Assembly: GCF_900187965.1 (NCBI RefSeq)
Contig: NZ_FZNL01000002.1
Location: forward strand, 1 to 64,000
Reading direction: 5' to 3'
Length of the DNA: 64,000 nt
Source of the DNA: Flavobacterium sp. ov086
GTDB taxonomy: Bacteria; Bacteroidota; Bacteroidia; Flavobacteriales; Flavobacteriaceae
A program made the translations under genes and the position numbers. The notes under the pieces are model-generated. The model did no database searches. It was not told where the DNA came from and worked only from the letters and a program-made list of their open reading frames with translations. Below are positions 35,883-45,546 of this stretch, in pieces (the first letter of the stretch is position 1; every line of letters starts with the position of its first letter).

Positions 35883-36070
35883 AATCTTGGAGGGTCATGT
35901 TTAGACTGCGAAATTACTTAAAAACAATCAATAATCATAATTCTTTAAAATAAATATAATTTAATTATCTGTATTTAAAATCAAAAAACTACGTACTTTT
36001 TTTGAGATATTTTTATGTATAAATTGTTTTTAATGATAATTATGCAGGTTTTTATTTAAAATTCATTTGA

Positions 36071-38902
36071 TTAGAACCATTTTCTGGTGAAAAGATTGAC
36101 TAATGTTTTTGGTGATAAAGTGATCACAAACCGTATTTTTTCGTCGTAATTTTTTTGCGAAATCTCCCAACCGTTATTCGAATAAACCGGAAAATAGAGT
36201 TCAAAGTAGTCAGGAACCAGATTTAAACGTAAGCCGCTATCATAAACAAAGCGCTCGCTTTGATGTTTATTTTTCATAAAACCTATATCGCCATACAATT
36301 CAATCCAATTCCAGATCGAATAACTGGCATTCAAAGTTGTCATCCATTGATCGGCATATCCGGGAACAATTTTTGACTTAAAACCACCTTCAGCCATCAC
36401 AAATTGCTGACTAAAGAAACCAGTACTTTCAGATCTTCCATAAAAATTATAATCAAATAAATAATCTGTTGGTCTGTCTAAACCAAAACTAAAATAATCT
36501 GAGTTCGTCGTATTGTATAAAAAGCTTCCGGCGTAGAATCTTAAATTTAATTTATGATTGTTTTCGAATAATCTTCGGTATTCAATTTCGCCGGCCAGTT
36601 TCCCAAAATCTCCGGCAAACTGAAAGTCTGTCATAAAACTAAAATGATTAATTAATTCGGTTTTTGTATTAGAATAACGTGCATTGAAAATAGAATAATT
36701 TGGTTTAGAATTATCCGTTATATATTTACTCGCTTCACGATTTACAATAACCTGACGAAACATAATCAACTGTTTTCTATTGTCTCTAAAGTTTTCTTCA
36801 CGAATTCGAAACTGAACCATTGGGTTTAATCTCAAATAAGTAGCATCTGGTGCGTAGTGAAAATAATTTTGACTTATCGAATATCTCACATTATACAAGG
36901 TGCTATTTCTATAATATTCACTCCACGAAAATGCCGAAGAACCAGAAAATGTTCCCGCATTTATAGAATAAGCCGGATTTATATCAAATGTAAACGGTTT
37001 GTCCAGAATCGTTTTATTATGAAAACGAACCCCAGGCGTCAAACCATCGTATAAGTTATAAGTAAGCGTAGGAATGTATAAAATCTGATTGTAATATGGA
37101 TCTTCTAAATCTTTGGCAAAATTAAATTTTATCGGACGATTCGTTATGACTAAGCTTTTCAATGATTTCCAGTTGTTTCTCTGGTTGTATTCCGGAACTT
37201 CATTATCGTAGTTTATAACTATTTTATCTGCATTTTTTCGATCAAATTCATAAATCGAATCATTGTTTTTAGGTTCAATCCATTTTTTAAATACAACATC
37301 ATTTTTTTTAAGTCCATAAATCGGTATCGGAACAAAATTATCTGTTTTATTTTTTATCTTAAACTGTACGCTGTCTTTAGTTCTCGAGACATTCGTAAAT
37401 TTATAATCGATAATATCGCGAGAATCTATAATCGTATTAAAAAACCAACTAATGTCTTTTGCGCTATTTTTGGTTAATATTTTTTCAAAGTCATATCGAT
37501 TCGTTTGCTCATTTTTGTTCAGATTATAGAATTCCTGCACACTTTTAGGAACTATATTATGATTTAAATAATCGTCCAGATAGCTTAAACTTAAACCTGC
37601 GCGATATTTACTTGCAATTTGTTCGTTGAATTTTATTAAAGTATTTTTTGGATCACCAAGCGGTTGATCCAGATTTTTTCTCGCCATTAACATATAGTAA
37701 TAGCTGTATTGCTCGTTAAAAGTCAGATTTGTAATGTTATAACTGTCAAAGAGTTTCATCTCAGAAAGACGACCAAGCATCTTTTGATCCAAATGATTTT
37801 CTTCCATGTATTTCATCATGGCATAAATCTGGATTCCGTCATAAACCCAATTGTCTTTTCGGGGATCAAGACGCAAACTATTCTTTAGATAATTGTTCAG
37901 ATATGTTTTCAAAAAAGTAATCTCGAATATAAAATCATCAGAAAACGGACTTATAAACGACGGTAATTGGTTTAATCCATAAAAAGGATTCCTGTCATAA
38001 TCAGCCTGAGAAACCATTATTCTCTCGTGAGGATATTTCCCAATAAACTCATCTGCAAAATTAGAAACTCTATTAATGATAAGTGCTCTTTGAATCTCGT
38101 CGAGTTTTTTTGTTTTTAAATCCGAAAGGACTTCTACAATGCCATTAGTATAACTTCTGAAACTGTTTTGTTTTTCGATAAAAAAGTTAAAATCTGTTCT
38201 GTTGTTTCCGGTAAAGAGATAAGAGCTAAAAGTAGTATTCGAAGTATCTTTTGAAACCGAATTTAAATCGGTTGTAATAGAATAATTTGTTGGAATTTTT
38301 ACTTCGACCTCATAATTAGTAGCTGCATTGGCAATATCCTCTAAATTGAAATTGTTGTTTTTTATAAAACTATGGTTTTCAAATCTCGCAGGACTTAAAA
38401 ACCAGTTTTTTAAATTCATTCCGCCATTTTGATCAAAGCCATAACGGGTGAATTTATTACTCGGAATTTTAGAAATATAGGTAATGTGTAAATCTATTTT
38501 TTCGCCCGGACGCAATTTATGACTTAGTTTCACCACGATAAAATCAGGATTTTTTGTAGTTCTTTCCCATTCGAGTGCCATATTATCGGCATCCATCAGA
38601 TTTATAATCGTAGTATTTCCTCTTTCTGCGGGTTTAGCCAGATGAAAACCCCTGTAAAATTCATCCGAAAAGCGTTTTGCAAGCGGTGTGTTTTTGTCTG
38701 AGAAAGCATTATTCCAATCGTTTAGAACGATCGAACTCAAGGTATCGTTTGAAGTATTGTAATACGTAATATCCTGTTTTACATTCAGCGTTTTAAGTTC
38801 GAGATTAACCGCCACCTCCATCTTAGACTGGTGTTGTGCGTACTGTTTTATCGGGCTTAATAAAACTAAAACAAATAATGTAATTCTATAAATTGGTTTC
38901 AA
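36071..38902 (-). CDS. M1-peptidase-like outer-membrane protein, zinc motif absent
   Basis: The 943-residue protein has a signal peptide (LLSPIKQYAQ) and an M1-type N-terminal beta domain (LELKTLNVKQDITYYN). A gluzincin-like middle part follows, where HEXXH would be expected near residues 325-331 but the sequence reads FIFEITF. WVYDGIQIY at 352-360 matches the later W..EG..Y motif with Asp for Glu. From about residue 600 a beta barrel follows (SGLRLNLVPDYFELYFPVYS), ending in a terminal Phe. It appears to be a catalytically dead M1 domain fused to an outer-membrane barrel. The role is unknown. Confidence 0.75.
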   Translation of the reverse strand: MKPIYRITLFVLVLLSPIKQYAQHQSKMEVAVNLELKTLNVKQDITYYNTSNDTLSSIVLNDWNNAFSDKNTPLAKRFSDEFYRGFHLAKPAERGNTTIINLMDADNMALEWERTTKNPDFIVVKLSHKLRPGEKIDLHITYISKIPSNKFTRYGFDQNGGMNLKNWFLSPARFENHSFIKNNNFNLEDIANAATNYEVEVKIPTNYSITTDLNSVSKDTSNTTFSSYLFTGNNRTDFNFFIEKQNSFRSYTNGIVEVLSDLKTKKLDEIQRALIINRVSNFADEFIGKYPHERIMVSQADYDRNPFYGLNQLPSFISPFSDDFIFEITFLKTYLNNYLKNSLRLDPRKDNWVYDGIQIYAMMKYMEENHLDQKMLGRLSEMKLFDSYNITNLTFNEQYSYYYMLMARKNLDQPLGDPKNTLIKFNEQIASKYRAGLSLSYLDDYLNHNIVPKSVQEFYNLNKNEQTNRYDFEKILTKNSAKDISWFFNTIIDSRDIIDYKFTNVSRTKDSVQFKIKNKTDNFVPIPIYGLKKNDVVFKKWIEPKNNDSIYEFDRKNADKIVINYDNEVPEYNQRNNWKSLKSLVITNRPIKFNFAKDLEDPYYNQILYIPTLTYNLYDGLTPGVRFHNKTILDKPFTFDINPAYSINAGTFSGSSAFSWSEYYRNSTLYNVRYSISQNYFHYAPDATYLRLNPMVQFRIREENFRDNRKQLIMFRQVIVNREASKYITDNSKPNYSIFNARYSNTKTELINHFSFMTDFQFAGDFGKLAGEIEYRRLFENNHKLNLRFYAGSFLYNTTNSDYFSFGLDRPTDYLFDYNFYGRSESTGFFSQQFVMAEGGFKSKIVPGYADQWMTTLNASYSIWNWIELYGDIGFMKNKHQSERFVYDSGLRLNLVPDYFELYFPVYSNNGWEISQKNYDEKIRFVITLSPKTLVNLFTRKWF

Positions 38903-38978
38903 GGATAGTTCGGATATTTGTGAATATAACTTAAATTACGAGCATATAATTGTTTTGGTTTTATGTAAAAATAGCATA

Positions 38979-39005
38979 AAAAAAGCTGTTTTAAAAAACA
39001 GCTTT
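38979..39005 (-). terminator. Terminator of the LOG-family gene
   Basis: AAGCTGTTTT pairs with AAAACAGCTT; read on the minus strand the stem is followed by a T run. Confidence 0.8.
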
Positions 39006-39101
39006 CAATTTTTGTGATACTTAACGTTATTTATTCATTTAAGCAATTATTTTCCTTTTTATTAAAGTTACATTAACTTAAATTACGATATAACTTAAAA
39101 G

Positions 39102-39830
39102 TTAGAAATTTGGACTTAAATCGTATTTTTTATAGAATTTATCTAGAACGTCAACTACTTCATCTTCAGTGTCTACTATTTTAAATAAGTTCAAATCTTC
39201 AGGGCTTACCGTGTGCATTTTTTCAACCAAAACCGTTTTTACCCAGTCAATTAATCCAGACCAAAATTCAACACCAACCAGAATAATTGGGAATTTCCCA
39301 ATTTTCTTAGTCTGAATCAAAGTAATTGCCTCAAACATTTCATCTAAGGTTCCAAAACCTCCAGGCATAACCACAAAACCTTGCGAATACTTAACGAACA
39401 TTACTTTTCTCACAAAGAAATAATCGAAATTCAGGTTTTTATCGTGATCAATATAAGGGTTAAAATGTTGTTCAAATGGCAATTCGATATTTAATCCAAC
39501 CGAAGTTCCGCCGCCTAAATGTGCACCTTTATTTCCAGCTTCCATAATTCCGGGACCACCTCCTGTGATTACACCGTAACCTGCCTTACTGATTTTATAG
39601 GCAATTTTTTCAGCTAATAAATAATATTTATCATCTGGTTTTGTTCTCGCCGAACCAAAAATCGATACACACGGACCAATACGTCCCATGCTTTCATATC
39701 CATTTACAAATTCAGCCATGATTTTAAAAATCGCCCAGCTGTCATTTGTTCTAATTTCATTCCACGTTTTTTGTTTCAAACGGTCCTGAATTACTTTGTC
39801 CTCATCATTATCAAAATCTTCTAATCTCAT
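39102..39830 (-). CDS. LOG-family Rossmann protein (TIGR00730 type)
   Basis: The 242-residue protein has the LOG signature PGGFGTLDEMFEAITLIQT and the nucleotide-binding stretch GYGVITGGGPGIMEAGNKGA. Family members cleave the N-glycosidic bond of nucleoside monophosphates, including cytokinin riboside monophosphate. In most bacteria the substrate is probably AMP or a related nucleotide, and this cannot be settled here. An N-terminal extension of about 45 residues is helical and charged. Confidence 0.9.
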   Translation of the reverse strand: MRLEDFDNDEDKVIQDRLKQKTWNEIRTNDSWAIFKIMAEFVNGYESMGRIGPCVSIFGSARTKPDDKYYLLAEKIAYKISKAGYGVITGGGPGIMEAGNKGAHLGGGTSVGLNIELPFEQHFNPYIDHDKNLNFDYFFVRKVMFVKYSQGFVVMPGGFGTLDEMFEAITLIQTKKIGKFPIILVGVEFWSGLIDWVKTVLVEKMHTVSPEDLNLFKIVDTEDEVVDVLDKFYKKYDLSPNF

Positions 39831-39907
39831 TTTAGGTATTTTAATTATTTATATTTTTATTTCTAGCTGTGTCGTTTTTATTATTGTAATCCTGAGCGTA
39901 GTTGAAG

Positions 39908-40022
39908 GAGCTATTTACTTCGTCAGTTCGCTATCGCTCGTGTCCTGCTGTCCGCTATATTTTTTGCTTCCGAAGCCTCGGGACCGCCACAAAATGATGT
40001 TTCCCGACACTTCAGGGCTAGG
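39908..40022 (-). repeat. Structured intergenic element, copy B
   Basis: On the minus strand it starts CCTAGCCCTGAAGTGTCGGG, then has GTGGCGGTCCCGAGGCTTCG, CAGCAGGAC and AAATAGCTCC. The order of motifs is the same as in copy A at 16486-16588. It lies in the gap 39831-40346, which has no credible gene. Confidence 0.65.
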
Positions 40023-40064
40023 TACCAGTTTTCAATTGAACTTTTGTTTTTATCCCCTGAAAAA

Positions 40065-40091
40065 TTTGTCAAAATCAAAAACTTTGACAAA
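40065..40091. repeat. Palindrome TTTGTCAAA...TTTGACAAA
   Basis: Perfect 9-bp arms around a 9-nt centre. A close relative lies at 42572-42601 on the other side of the peptide/ABC cassette. Confidence 0.7.
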
Positions 40092-40346
40092 AAGGGCGTA
40101 CTAAATTACTGCTTTTTTTGAGAATTGTTACCGAAATGAGGATTTATTAATTTAAATGTAACATTTCTTTAGCGATGTTTTTGGTTTGAGATTCATTATC
40201 AGGAGATTGGTAAATTGGAATGACTAACGGTATTTTCTAGAAATTCACTAAGTCAATTATTAAAGCTTGACTTTTCAAGAAATTTATATTTTTATTAATA
40301 GTCAATCAACTGTTGCAAAATCATTGCATATTAATACTAGATAATT

Positions 40347-40694
40347 TTATGTGCCTTTTTTTTCAAAAAGTTTTAATAATTGATTCAATTTATTAGAGAT
40401 CTCATTTACTTGATTTGGATTTATTTTAATTTTGATTTTCAATGTAGTAGCTTTAGAATTATCTTTTTCCTTGTGTTCGTGATTATTGCTATATGTCGTA
40501 TTATCGGATTCAAAAATTTGATCGATCTTAACGTTTAATATAATTGCCATTCTTTTCCATTCGTCATCTGATATTTTAATTTGTCCGTTTTCTCTCCTAT
40601 TATATTGTGATTGATCCATAAATAATAGTTCAGCAAATTCTTCTTGAGATAATTTTTTTTCCTTTCGTTTGGCTTTTAATTTTAGTTTTATCAT
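40347..40694 (-). CDS. XRE-family transcriptional regulator
   Basis: The 115-residue protein has an N-terminal helix-turn-helix of the Cro/C1 type (KEKKLSQEEFAELLFMDQSQ, then YNRRENGQIKISDDEWKRMA). A Lys-rich C-terminal region ends in an amphipathic, possibly coiled-coil helix (QVNEISNKLNQLLKLFEKK). It is divergent from the small secreted peptide gene 194 bp away. A short dyad CACATAATGTG (40769-40779) in between may be its operator. A regulatory role over the cassette is inferred from position. Confidence 0.85.
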   Translation of the reverse strand: MIKLKLKAKRKEKKLSQEEFAELLFMDQSQYNRRENGQIKISDDEWKRMAIILNVKIDQIFESDNTTYSNNHEHKEKDNSKATTLKIKIKINPNQVNEISNKLNQLLKLFEKKGT

Positions 40695-40768
40695 GATATA
40701 TTTTAGGCTTTTATGATTGCATTAAATTTAAATAAATATAAGTTTTATTTTGTTAATATTCGCAAAAA

Positions 40769-40779
40769 CACATAATGTG
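40769..40779. promoter_or_regulatory. Short dyad, candidate XRE operator
   Basis: CACATAATGTG has perfect 5-bp arms around one base. It lies between the divergent regulator and peptide genes. Evidence is positional only. Confidence 0.3.
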
Positions 40780-40888
40780 CTTTATATTCACATTTTTAAT
40801 TTCAAGAAAATAAGTAATATTTGTCTTACGTTAAAATTGTCGTGATATTTTATGTAGTTTTTAATTATTAATCTTTAAATAATCCAAA

Positions 40889-41131
40889 ATGAAAAAAATA
40901 ATTTATTCTGCTATTGCATTGATGGCATTTGTAAGTGTATCAAATGCAAATACTAAAGAAAATGTTCAATATCTTGTTTCTGAAGAAAGTAAAACAGTTC
41001 AGACTGAATTAATTGCTTTTGATAAAAGTGAAACTATAGATTTAGAATCTGCTGTTGGCCCTAGTAATGTGGACAGTGATTTTGCCGGGTTTGTTTGTTG
41101 GTTGTTTAGCATGCGCTGTCAACCGATTTAA
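40889..41131 (+). CDS. Small secreted Cys-containing peptide precursor
   Basis: The 80-residue product has a clear signal peptide (MKKIIYSAIALMAFVSVSNA). A polar, acidic middle follows (ESKTVQTELIAFDKSETIDL) and then a hydrophobic C-terminus (FAGFVCWLFSMRCQPI) with two cysteines six residues apart. This looks like a leader plus a small disulfide-loop peptide. It could be a bacteriocin-like or signalling peptide, or simply a small exported protein. No family is recognised. A hairpin follows directly, and secreted-protein, membrane and ABC genes lie downstream on the same strand. Confidence 0.7.
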   Translation: MKKIIYSAIALMAFVSVSNANTKENVQYLVSEESKTVQTELIAFDKSETIDLESAVGPSNVDSDFAGFVCWLFSMRCQPI

Positions 41132-41148
41132 TTTGTAAAAAGTAATTT

Positions 41149-41180
41149 AGCACAACTATAGATTTATTTATAGTTGTGCT
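41149..41180 (+). terminator. Hairpin after the peptide gene, possible attenuator
   Basis: AGCACAACTATA pairs perfectly over 12 bp with TATAGTTGTGCT around an 8-nt loop. The following TCTGTTATAAA is a weak U tract. Partial termination here would yield more peptide message than transporter message. Confidence 0.65.
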
Positions 41181-41201
41181 TCTGTTATAAAATGAGTTAT
41201 T

Positions 41202-41612
41202 ATGAAAATTAAAATAAAGGAAATTTTCTTTTTAAGTATGATCTTCGTATTTTGTGATTGCTATATCTATTCACAAGAAATAAAATTGGTAGGACGATGG
41301 ATAAATAGTGAAGAGTTTGCTAGTATTAATTCTATAGAATTTAGTGAAGATAATTTGGCAGTAATGTTTCAAAATGCTAACGCTTCTCCAACGTTTAGTT
41401 TTATTACAGATTTTAATAAACAACCTGTATGGATTGATATGACAGTTGTTAAAAATGGTCATGAAGTAAAGATCTTAGGATTACTAGATTTTATTAATTC
41501 TGATAAAATAAAGATGGAGCTTTTCTATGGGAACTTAAAGGAGCATCCGAGTTCTTTTTCCTTGATTAGCAATTCGCAAAGTCAATTGTATATTTTTAAT
41601 AGAGTAAAATAA
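41202..41612 (+). CDS. Secreted lipocalin-like protein
   Basis: The 136-residue protein has a signal peptide (FLSMIFVFCDCYIYSQ). A lipocalin-like beta domain follows, starting LVGRWINSEEFASINSIEFS, then VWIDMTVVKNGHEVKILGLL and SFSLISNSQSQLYIF. Domains of this kind are common but uncharacterised in Bacteroidota. Its stop codon directly abuts the next start (TAA then ATG). It could bind or protect the peptide encoded upstream, but this is only inference. Confidence 0.65.
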   Translation: MKIKIKEIFFLSMIFVFCDCYIYSQEIKLVGRWINSEEFASINSIEFSEDNLAVMFQNANASPTFSFITDFNKQPVWIDMTVVKNGHEVKILGLLDFINSDKIKMELFYGNLKEHPSSFSLISNSQSQLYIFNRVK

Positions 41613-41894
41613 ATGCTGAAAGTTATATTTAAATATTTTTGGGATGTTAATTTATTCAATTTTATTTACTCTTTCGTTTTAGGTATTTTATTTTTTAATT
41701 ATATCTATATACCTTTTATTTTTGCAACTATTGGTACTTTTTTTGGGATTTTAAGTTTTAAATATTTTTATAGCAATGAATATTATTTCTATCATAATTT
41801 AGGATTTACTGAGCTAAGATTGAATATGACGGTTTTATTTTTTAATGTTTTTATATCAATTTTTGTTTTTGCAATTTATTATTTAGTGAAATAA
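41613..41894 (+). CDS. Very small membrane protein, putative ABC partner
   Basis: The 93-residue protein has about three transmembrane helices (FIYSFVLGILFFNYIYIPFI, FATIGTFFGILSFKYF, MTVLFFNVFISIFVFAIYYL). The loop NEYYFYHNLGFTELRL before the last helix might be the coupling contact with the ABC ATPase. It directly abuts the upstream gene and is 1 bp from the ATPase gene. It is much smaller than usual ABC permeases, so it would have to oligomerise or work with a subunit encoded elsewhere. No family is recognised. Confidence 0.65.
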   Translation: MLKVIFKYFWDVNLFNFIYSFVLGILFFNYIYIPFIFATIGTFFGILSFKYFYSNEYYFYHNLGFTELRLNMTVLFFNVFISIFVFAIYYLVK

Positions 41895-41895
41895 C

Positions 41896-42558
41896 ATGAG
41901 CTTTTTAGAAATTAAAAATTTAAATAAATCTTTTAGAGGAAAGCAAATTCTGAAAGATTTGTCTTTAGAAATTAGTACAGGTGAGATAAATGTTATTTTT
42001 GGAAGAAACGGGAGTGGTAAATCAACTTTTCTAAAACTTATTTATGGAACTATAATTCCCGACAGCATTGAAGTTAGAATTGATGGAGAATTAATTAAAG
42101 ATAATAATGTTATTTTAGATAATAGAATTGGGTACTTGCCGCAAAATAATTTTTTACCCAAGAATCTTAAAGTTTCAGAAATAATCTTGATGTATTTTAG
42201 CGATGCTAATAAACAAGATAAAGTATTTTATGCTCCTCGAATAAACTCCATTCAGAATCGAAAAATTGGGCATTTGTCTATGGGTGAAAGAAGGTATCTA
42301 GAAATTATTTTACTAGGCAATTTAAATCACAAGTTTTTATTATTAGATGAACCTTTCTCAATGGTTGAGCCATTATTTGTAGAAATAATTAAAGATTTTT
42401 TAAATACTTTAAAAGATGCAAAAGGAATAATTCTGACGGATCATTATTATCAAGATGCGATGGAAATTGCAGACAAAATTTTCTTAATAAAAGATGGTAT
42501 AAAAATTAAGATTAATGAGAAAAATGATTTAATCAAACATGGATATTTGACTACTTAG
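41896..42558 (+). CDS. ABC transporter ATP-binding protein
   Basis: The 220-residue ATPase has Walker A in IFGRNGSGKSTFLKLIYG, the Q-loop at LPQNN, the signature LSMGERRYLE (a variant of LSGGQ) and Walker B FLLLDEPFS. The H-loop is in ILTDHYY. It is the last gene of the cassette that starts with the secreted peptide. Together with the 93-residue membrane protein it could form a peptide exporter or immunity pump of the LanFEG kind; this is inferred from context. Confidence 0.88.
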   Translation: MSFLEIKNLNKSFRGKQILKDLSLEISTGEINVIFGRNGSGKSTFLKLIYGTIIPDSIEVRIDGELIKDNNVILDNRIGYLPQNNFLPKNLKVSEIILMYFSDANKQDKVFYAPRINSIQNRKIGHLSMGERRYLEIILLGNLNHKFLLLDEPFSMVEPLFVEIIKDFLNTLKDAKGIILTDHYYQDAMEIADKIFLIKDGIKIKINEKNDLIKHGYLTT

Positions 42559-42571
42559 AAATTAAGTAAAT

Positions 42572-42601
42572 CTTTGTCAAAGTTTTAAAACTTTGGCAAA
42601 G
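42572..42601. terminator. Palindromic hairpin after the ABC gene
   Basis: CTTTGTCAAAGTTTT pairs with AAAACTTTGGCAAAG with one mismatch (a G-T pair in RNA). It lies between convergent genes and resembles the palindrome at 40065-40091. Confidence 0.65.
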
Positions 42602-42612
42602 ATATCATGATT

Positions 42613-45447
42613 CTAATTCTCTAATTCTTTTTTCAAAAACTTCGCTGTATAGCTTTTTTTATTTTTAGCTACTTCTTCAGGAGTTCCTTTGGCGATTAAT
42701 TGTCCGCCGCCTTTTCCGCCTTCGGGACCAATATCTATAATATAATCAGCTAGTTTAATCACGTCCATATTATGTTCGATAACCAGGATTGTATTTCCTT
42801 TATCTACCAATTTATTAATCACATCCATTAAAACACGAATGTCTTCAAAATGCAATCCGGTTGTAGGTTCATCTAAGATATAAAACGTATTTCCGGTATC
42901 TTTTTTAGATAATTCTCCGGCAAGTTTTATACGTTGCGCTTCACCACCGGAAAGCGTTGTACTTTGCTGCCCAAGTGTGATATATCCTAAGCCAACATCC
43001 TGAATCGTTTTTACTTTTCTATAAATCTTCGGAATCATTTCAAAAAACGGAACCGCTTCATCAACCGTCATATTCAATACATCCGAAATTGATTTTCCTT
43101 TGTAACGAATCTCTAAAGTTTCTCTGTTAAAACGTTTTCCCTGACACGTTTCGCATTCAACATAAACATCCGGTAAAAAGTTCATTTCGATAGTTCTAAC
43201 ACCAGAACCTTCACAGGTTTCGCAACGTCCGCCTTTTACATTGAAGCTAAAACGTCCTGCTTTGTAACCACGAATCATACTTTCAGAAGTCATCGTAAAC
43301 AAGTTTCTTATTTCGGTAAAAACTTCTGTATAAGTTGCTGGATTCGAACGTGGCGTTCTTCCAATCGGGCTTTGGTCGATATCAATTACTTTGTCAATAT
43401 GTTCCAGACCTTCAATCTTTTTATAAGGCTGTGGTTTTTTTACGCCATTAAAATAATAAGCGTTCAAAATAGGATAGAGGGTTTCGTTGATCAAAGTCGA
43501 TTTTCCACTTCCTGAAACTCCCGTAACGCAAATCAATTGTCCTAAAGGCAATTCGATCGAAACATTTTTTAAGTTGTTTCCAGTTGCTCCAGACAGCTTT
43601 AAGAACTTTCCGTTTCCTTTACGACGCTCTTTCGGAATCTCTAATTTCATTGTACCATTCAAATATTGAGCGGTAATGGTGTTCGATTTTAGAGTTTCTG
43701 CCGGAGTTCCAATACTAATGATTTCTCCGCCATATTTACCTGCTTTCGGACCAATATCAATAACATAATCGGCACGCTCGATCATATCTTTATCATGTTC
43801 TACCACGATAACCGAGTTCCCTATATCACGTAATTGTTCCAAAGAATGAATCAGTTTTTCGTTATCTCTTTGGTGCAAACCAATACTTGGTTCATCAAGG
43901 ATATATAAAACACCCACCAATTGTGAACCTATTTGGGTTGCCAATCGAATACGCTGTGCTTCACCTCCCGAAAGTGATTTTGAACTTCGGCTTAAAGCCA
44001 AATAATTCAAACCAACATTCATCAGGAAGTTCAAACGGTCTTTTATTTCTTTTACGACTTCTGATGCAATCAAAAGTTGTTTGTCTGTTAAATGTGCATT
44101 TAAATCCTGAAACCAAGTCGTTAGATCTGAAATATCCATATCACACAATTCAGTGATATTTTTTCCATTAACTCTAAAAAACTGCGCTTCTTTTTTCAAA
44201 CGAGAACCTTCACAAACCGGACAATTAATTTCGTCCATGAAGTCTTTTGCCCAACGTTTTATAGTTGTTGATGCACTTTCGTCATATTGATTTTTGATGA
44301 AATGCGAAATTCCTTCAAAATCAATTTTATAATCGCGCGTAACGCCTAAATCTTTTGAGTTTACGGTGAATTTTTCTTTTCCGCCATGCAAAATCATGTT
44401 CATGGCTTCTTCCGGAATCTTCTCGATTGGATCTGTCAGTTTGAAACTGAATTTTTCTCCAATAACTTCTAATTGTTTAAAAATCCAAGACGATTTATAT
44501 TCACCAAGCGGAGCAAAACCTCCGGCTTTAATCGATAATTTGGGATTCGGAATGATCTTTTTGACATTGATTTCGTGAACTGTTCCTAATCCATTACAAT
44601 GCGGGCAAGCTCCTTTTGGGGAGTTGAAAGAGAATAAATTAGGTTCCGGATTTTGATATGAAATTCCGGTTGTAGGACACATTAAATTTCTACTGAAATA
44701 ACGTACTTCATTGGTATCCTGATCTAAAATCATCAAGACATTTTCGCCATGATGCATTGCTGTATTAATACTTTCTGCCAATCGTTTTTGATTGTCTTCG
44801 GTATTTTCAATCAGCATTCGGTCAACTACAATTTCGATGTCGTGAGTTTTGTAACGATCGAGTTTCATTCCCGAAACCAAATCCTGAACTTCGCCATTTA
44901 CACGAACTTTCAGGAAACCTTGCTTGGTAATTTGTTGGAATAACTCGGCATAATGACCTTTTCTGGCTCTAATAATCGGAGCGAGAATATTGATTCGTTT
45001 TCCGTTAAAATCCTGTATGATCAAATCTTTAATCTGATCATCAGAATAAGAAACCATTTTCTCGCCGGTGTTGTAACTGTAAGCATCGGCACCACGAGCG
45101 TAAAGAAGTCTTAGGAAATCATATATTTCAGTAATAGTCCCAACGGTAGAACGCGGACTTTTACTGGTTGTTTTTTGTTCAATTGCGATAACAGGCGAAA
45201 GTCCGTCAATTTTGTCGACATCAGGACGTTCTAAACCGCCAAGAAACTGTCTCGCATAAGCAGAGAAAGTTTCCACATAACGACGCTGTCCTTCGGCATA
45301 AATGGTATCAAACGCCAAAGATGATTTCCCCGAACCCGAAAGACCGGTAATTACAACCAGTTTTTCACGAGGAATGGAAATATCGATATTTTTCAGATTA
45401 TGAACCCTTGCACCAAGAACTTCAATAGTATTGTCTTTTTCTAACAT
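42613..45447 (-). CDS. uvrA: Excinuclease ABC subunit A
   Basis: UvrA recognises DNA damage for nucleotide excision repair. The 944-residue protein has two ABC modules, with Walker A motifs [16 protein letters not shown] and [16 protein letters not shown]. Signature and Walker B parts are [17 protein letters not shown] with [16 protein letters not shown], and [13 protein letters not shown] with [12 protein letters not shown]. Two zinc modules are present (CPHCNGLG and CETCEGSG...CETCQGKRF). The ATG at 45447 is preferred to 45474 because a promoter box lies between them. Confidence 0.97.
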   Translation of the reverse strand: MLEKDNTIEVLGARVHNLKNIDISIPREKLVVITGLSGSGKSSLAFDTIYAEGQRRYVETFSAYARQFLGGLERPDVDKIDGLSPVIAIEQKTTSKSPRSTVGTITEIYDFLRLLYARGADAYSYNTGEKMVSYSDDQIKDLIIQDFNGKRINILAPIIRARKGHYAELFQQITKQGFLKVRVNGEVQDLVSGMKLDRYKTHDIEIVVDRMLIENTEDNQKRLAESINTAMHHGENVLMILDQDTNEVRYFSRNLMCPTTGISYQNPEPNLFSFNSPKGACPHCNGLGTVHEINVKKIIPNPKLSIKAGGFAPLGEYKSSWIFKQLEVIGEKFSFKLTDPIEKIPEEAMNMILHGGKEKFTVNSKDLGVTRDYKIDFEGISHFIKNQYDESASTTIKRWAKDFMDEINCPVCEGSRLKKEAQFFRVNGKNITELCDMDISDLTTWFQDLNAHLTDKQLLIASEVVKEIKDRLNFLMNVGLNYLALSRSSKSLSGGEAQRIRLATQIGSQLVGVLYILDEPSIGLHQRDNEKLIHSLEQLRDIGNSVIVVEHDKDMIERADYVIDIGPKAGKYGGEIISIGTPAETLKSNTITAQYLNGTMKLEIPKERRKGNGKFLKLSGATGNNLKNVSIELPLGQLICVTGVSGSGKSTLINETLYPILNAYYFNGVKKPQPYKKIEGLEHIDKVIDIDQSPIGRTPRSNPATYTEVFTEIRNLFTMTSESMIRGYKAGRFSFNVKGGRCETCEGSGVRTIEMNFLPDVYVECETCQGKRFNRETLEIRYKGKSISDVLNMTVDEAVPFFEMIPKIYRKVKTIQDVGLGYITLGQQSTTLSGGEAQRIKLAGELSKKDTGNTFYILDEPTTGLHFEDIRVLMDVINKLVDKGNTILVIEHNMDVIKLADYIIDIGPEGGKGGGQLIAKGTPEEVAKNKKSYTAKFLKKELEN

Positions 45448-45462
45448 AATTTGAGCAAAACG

Positions 45463-45470
45463 CAAAGTTA
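45463..45470 (-). promoter_or_regulatory. -7 box of uvrA
   Basis: On the minus strand this reads TAACTTTG, an exact TANNTTTG match 15 nt upstream of the ATG at 45447. It supports that start. Confidence 0.55.
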
Positions 45471-45546
45471 CCACTTTGATTTGTTCTTTTAGTACTAGAG
45501 AACAAAACTTTATGTTACAAATAGTAACAAAAAACGCTAACCTAAG

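Noticed and set aside
39796-40104. 102-codon plus-strand frame
   Set aside because: It runs through the start of the LOG-family gene and structured element copy B; its composition is that of the repeat.
40248-40271. AAGTCAA...TTGACTT hairpin as a terminator of the XRE gene
   Set aside because: The arms are only 7 bp, and it lies 76 bp beyond the gene without a clear U tract on the minus strand; evidence is too weak to call.
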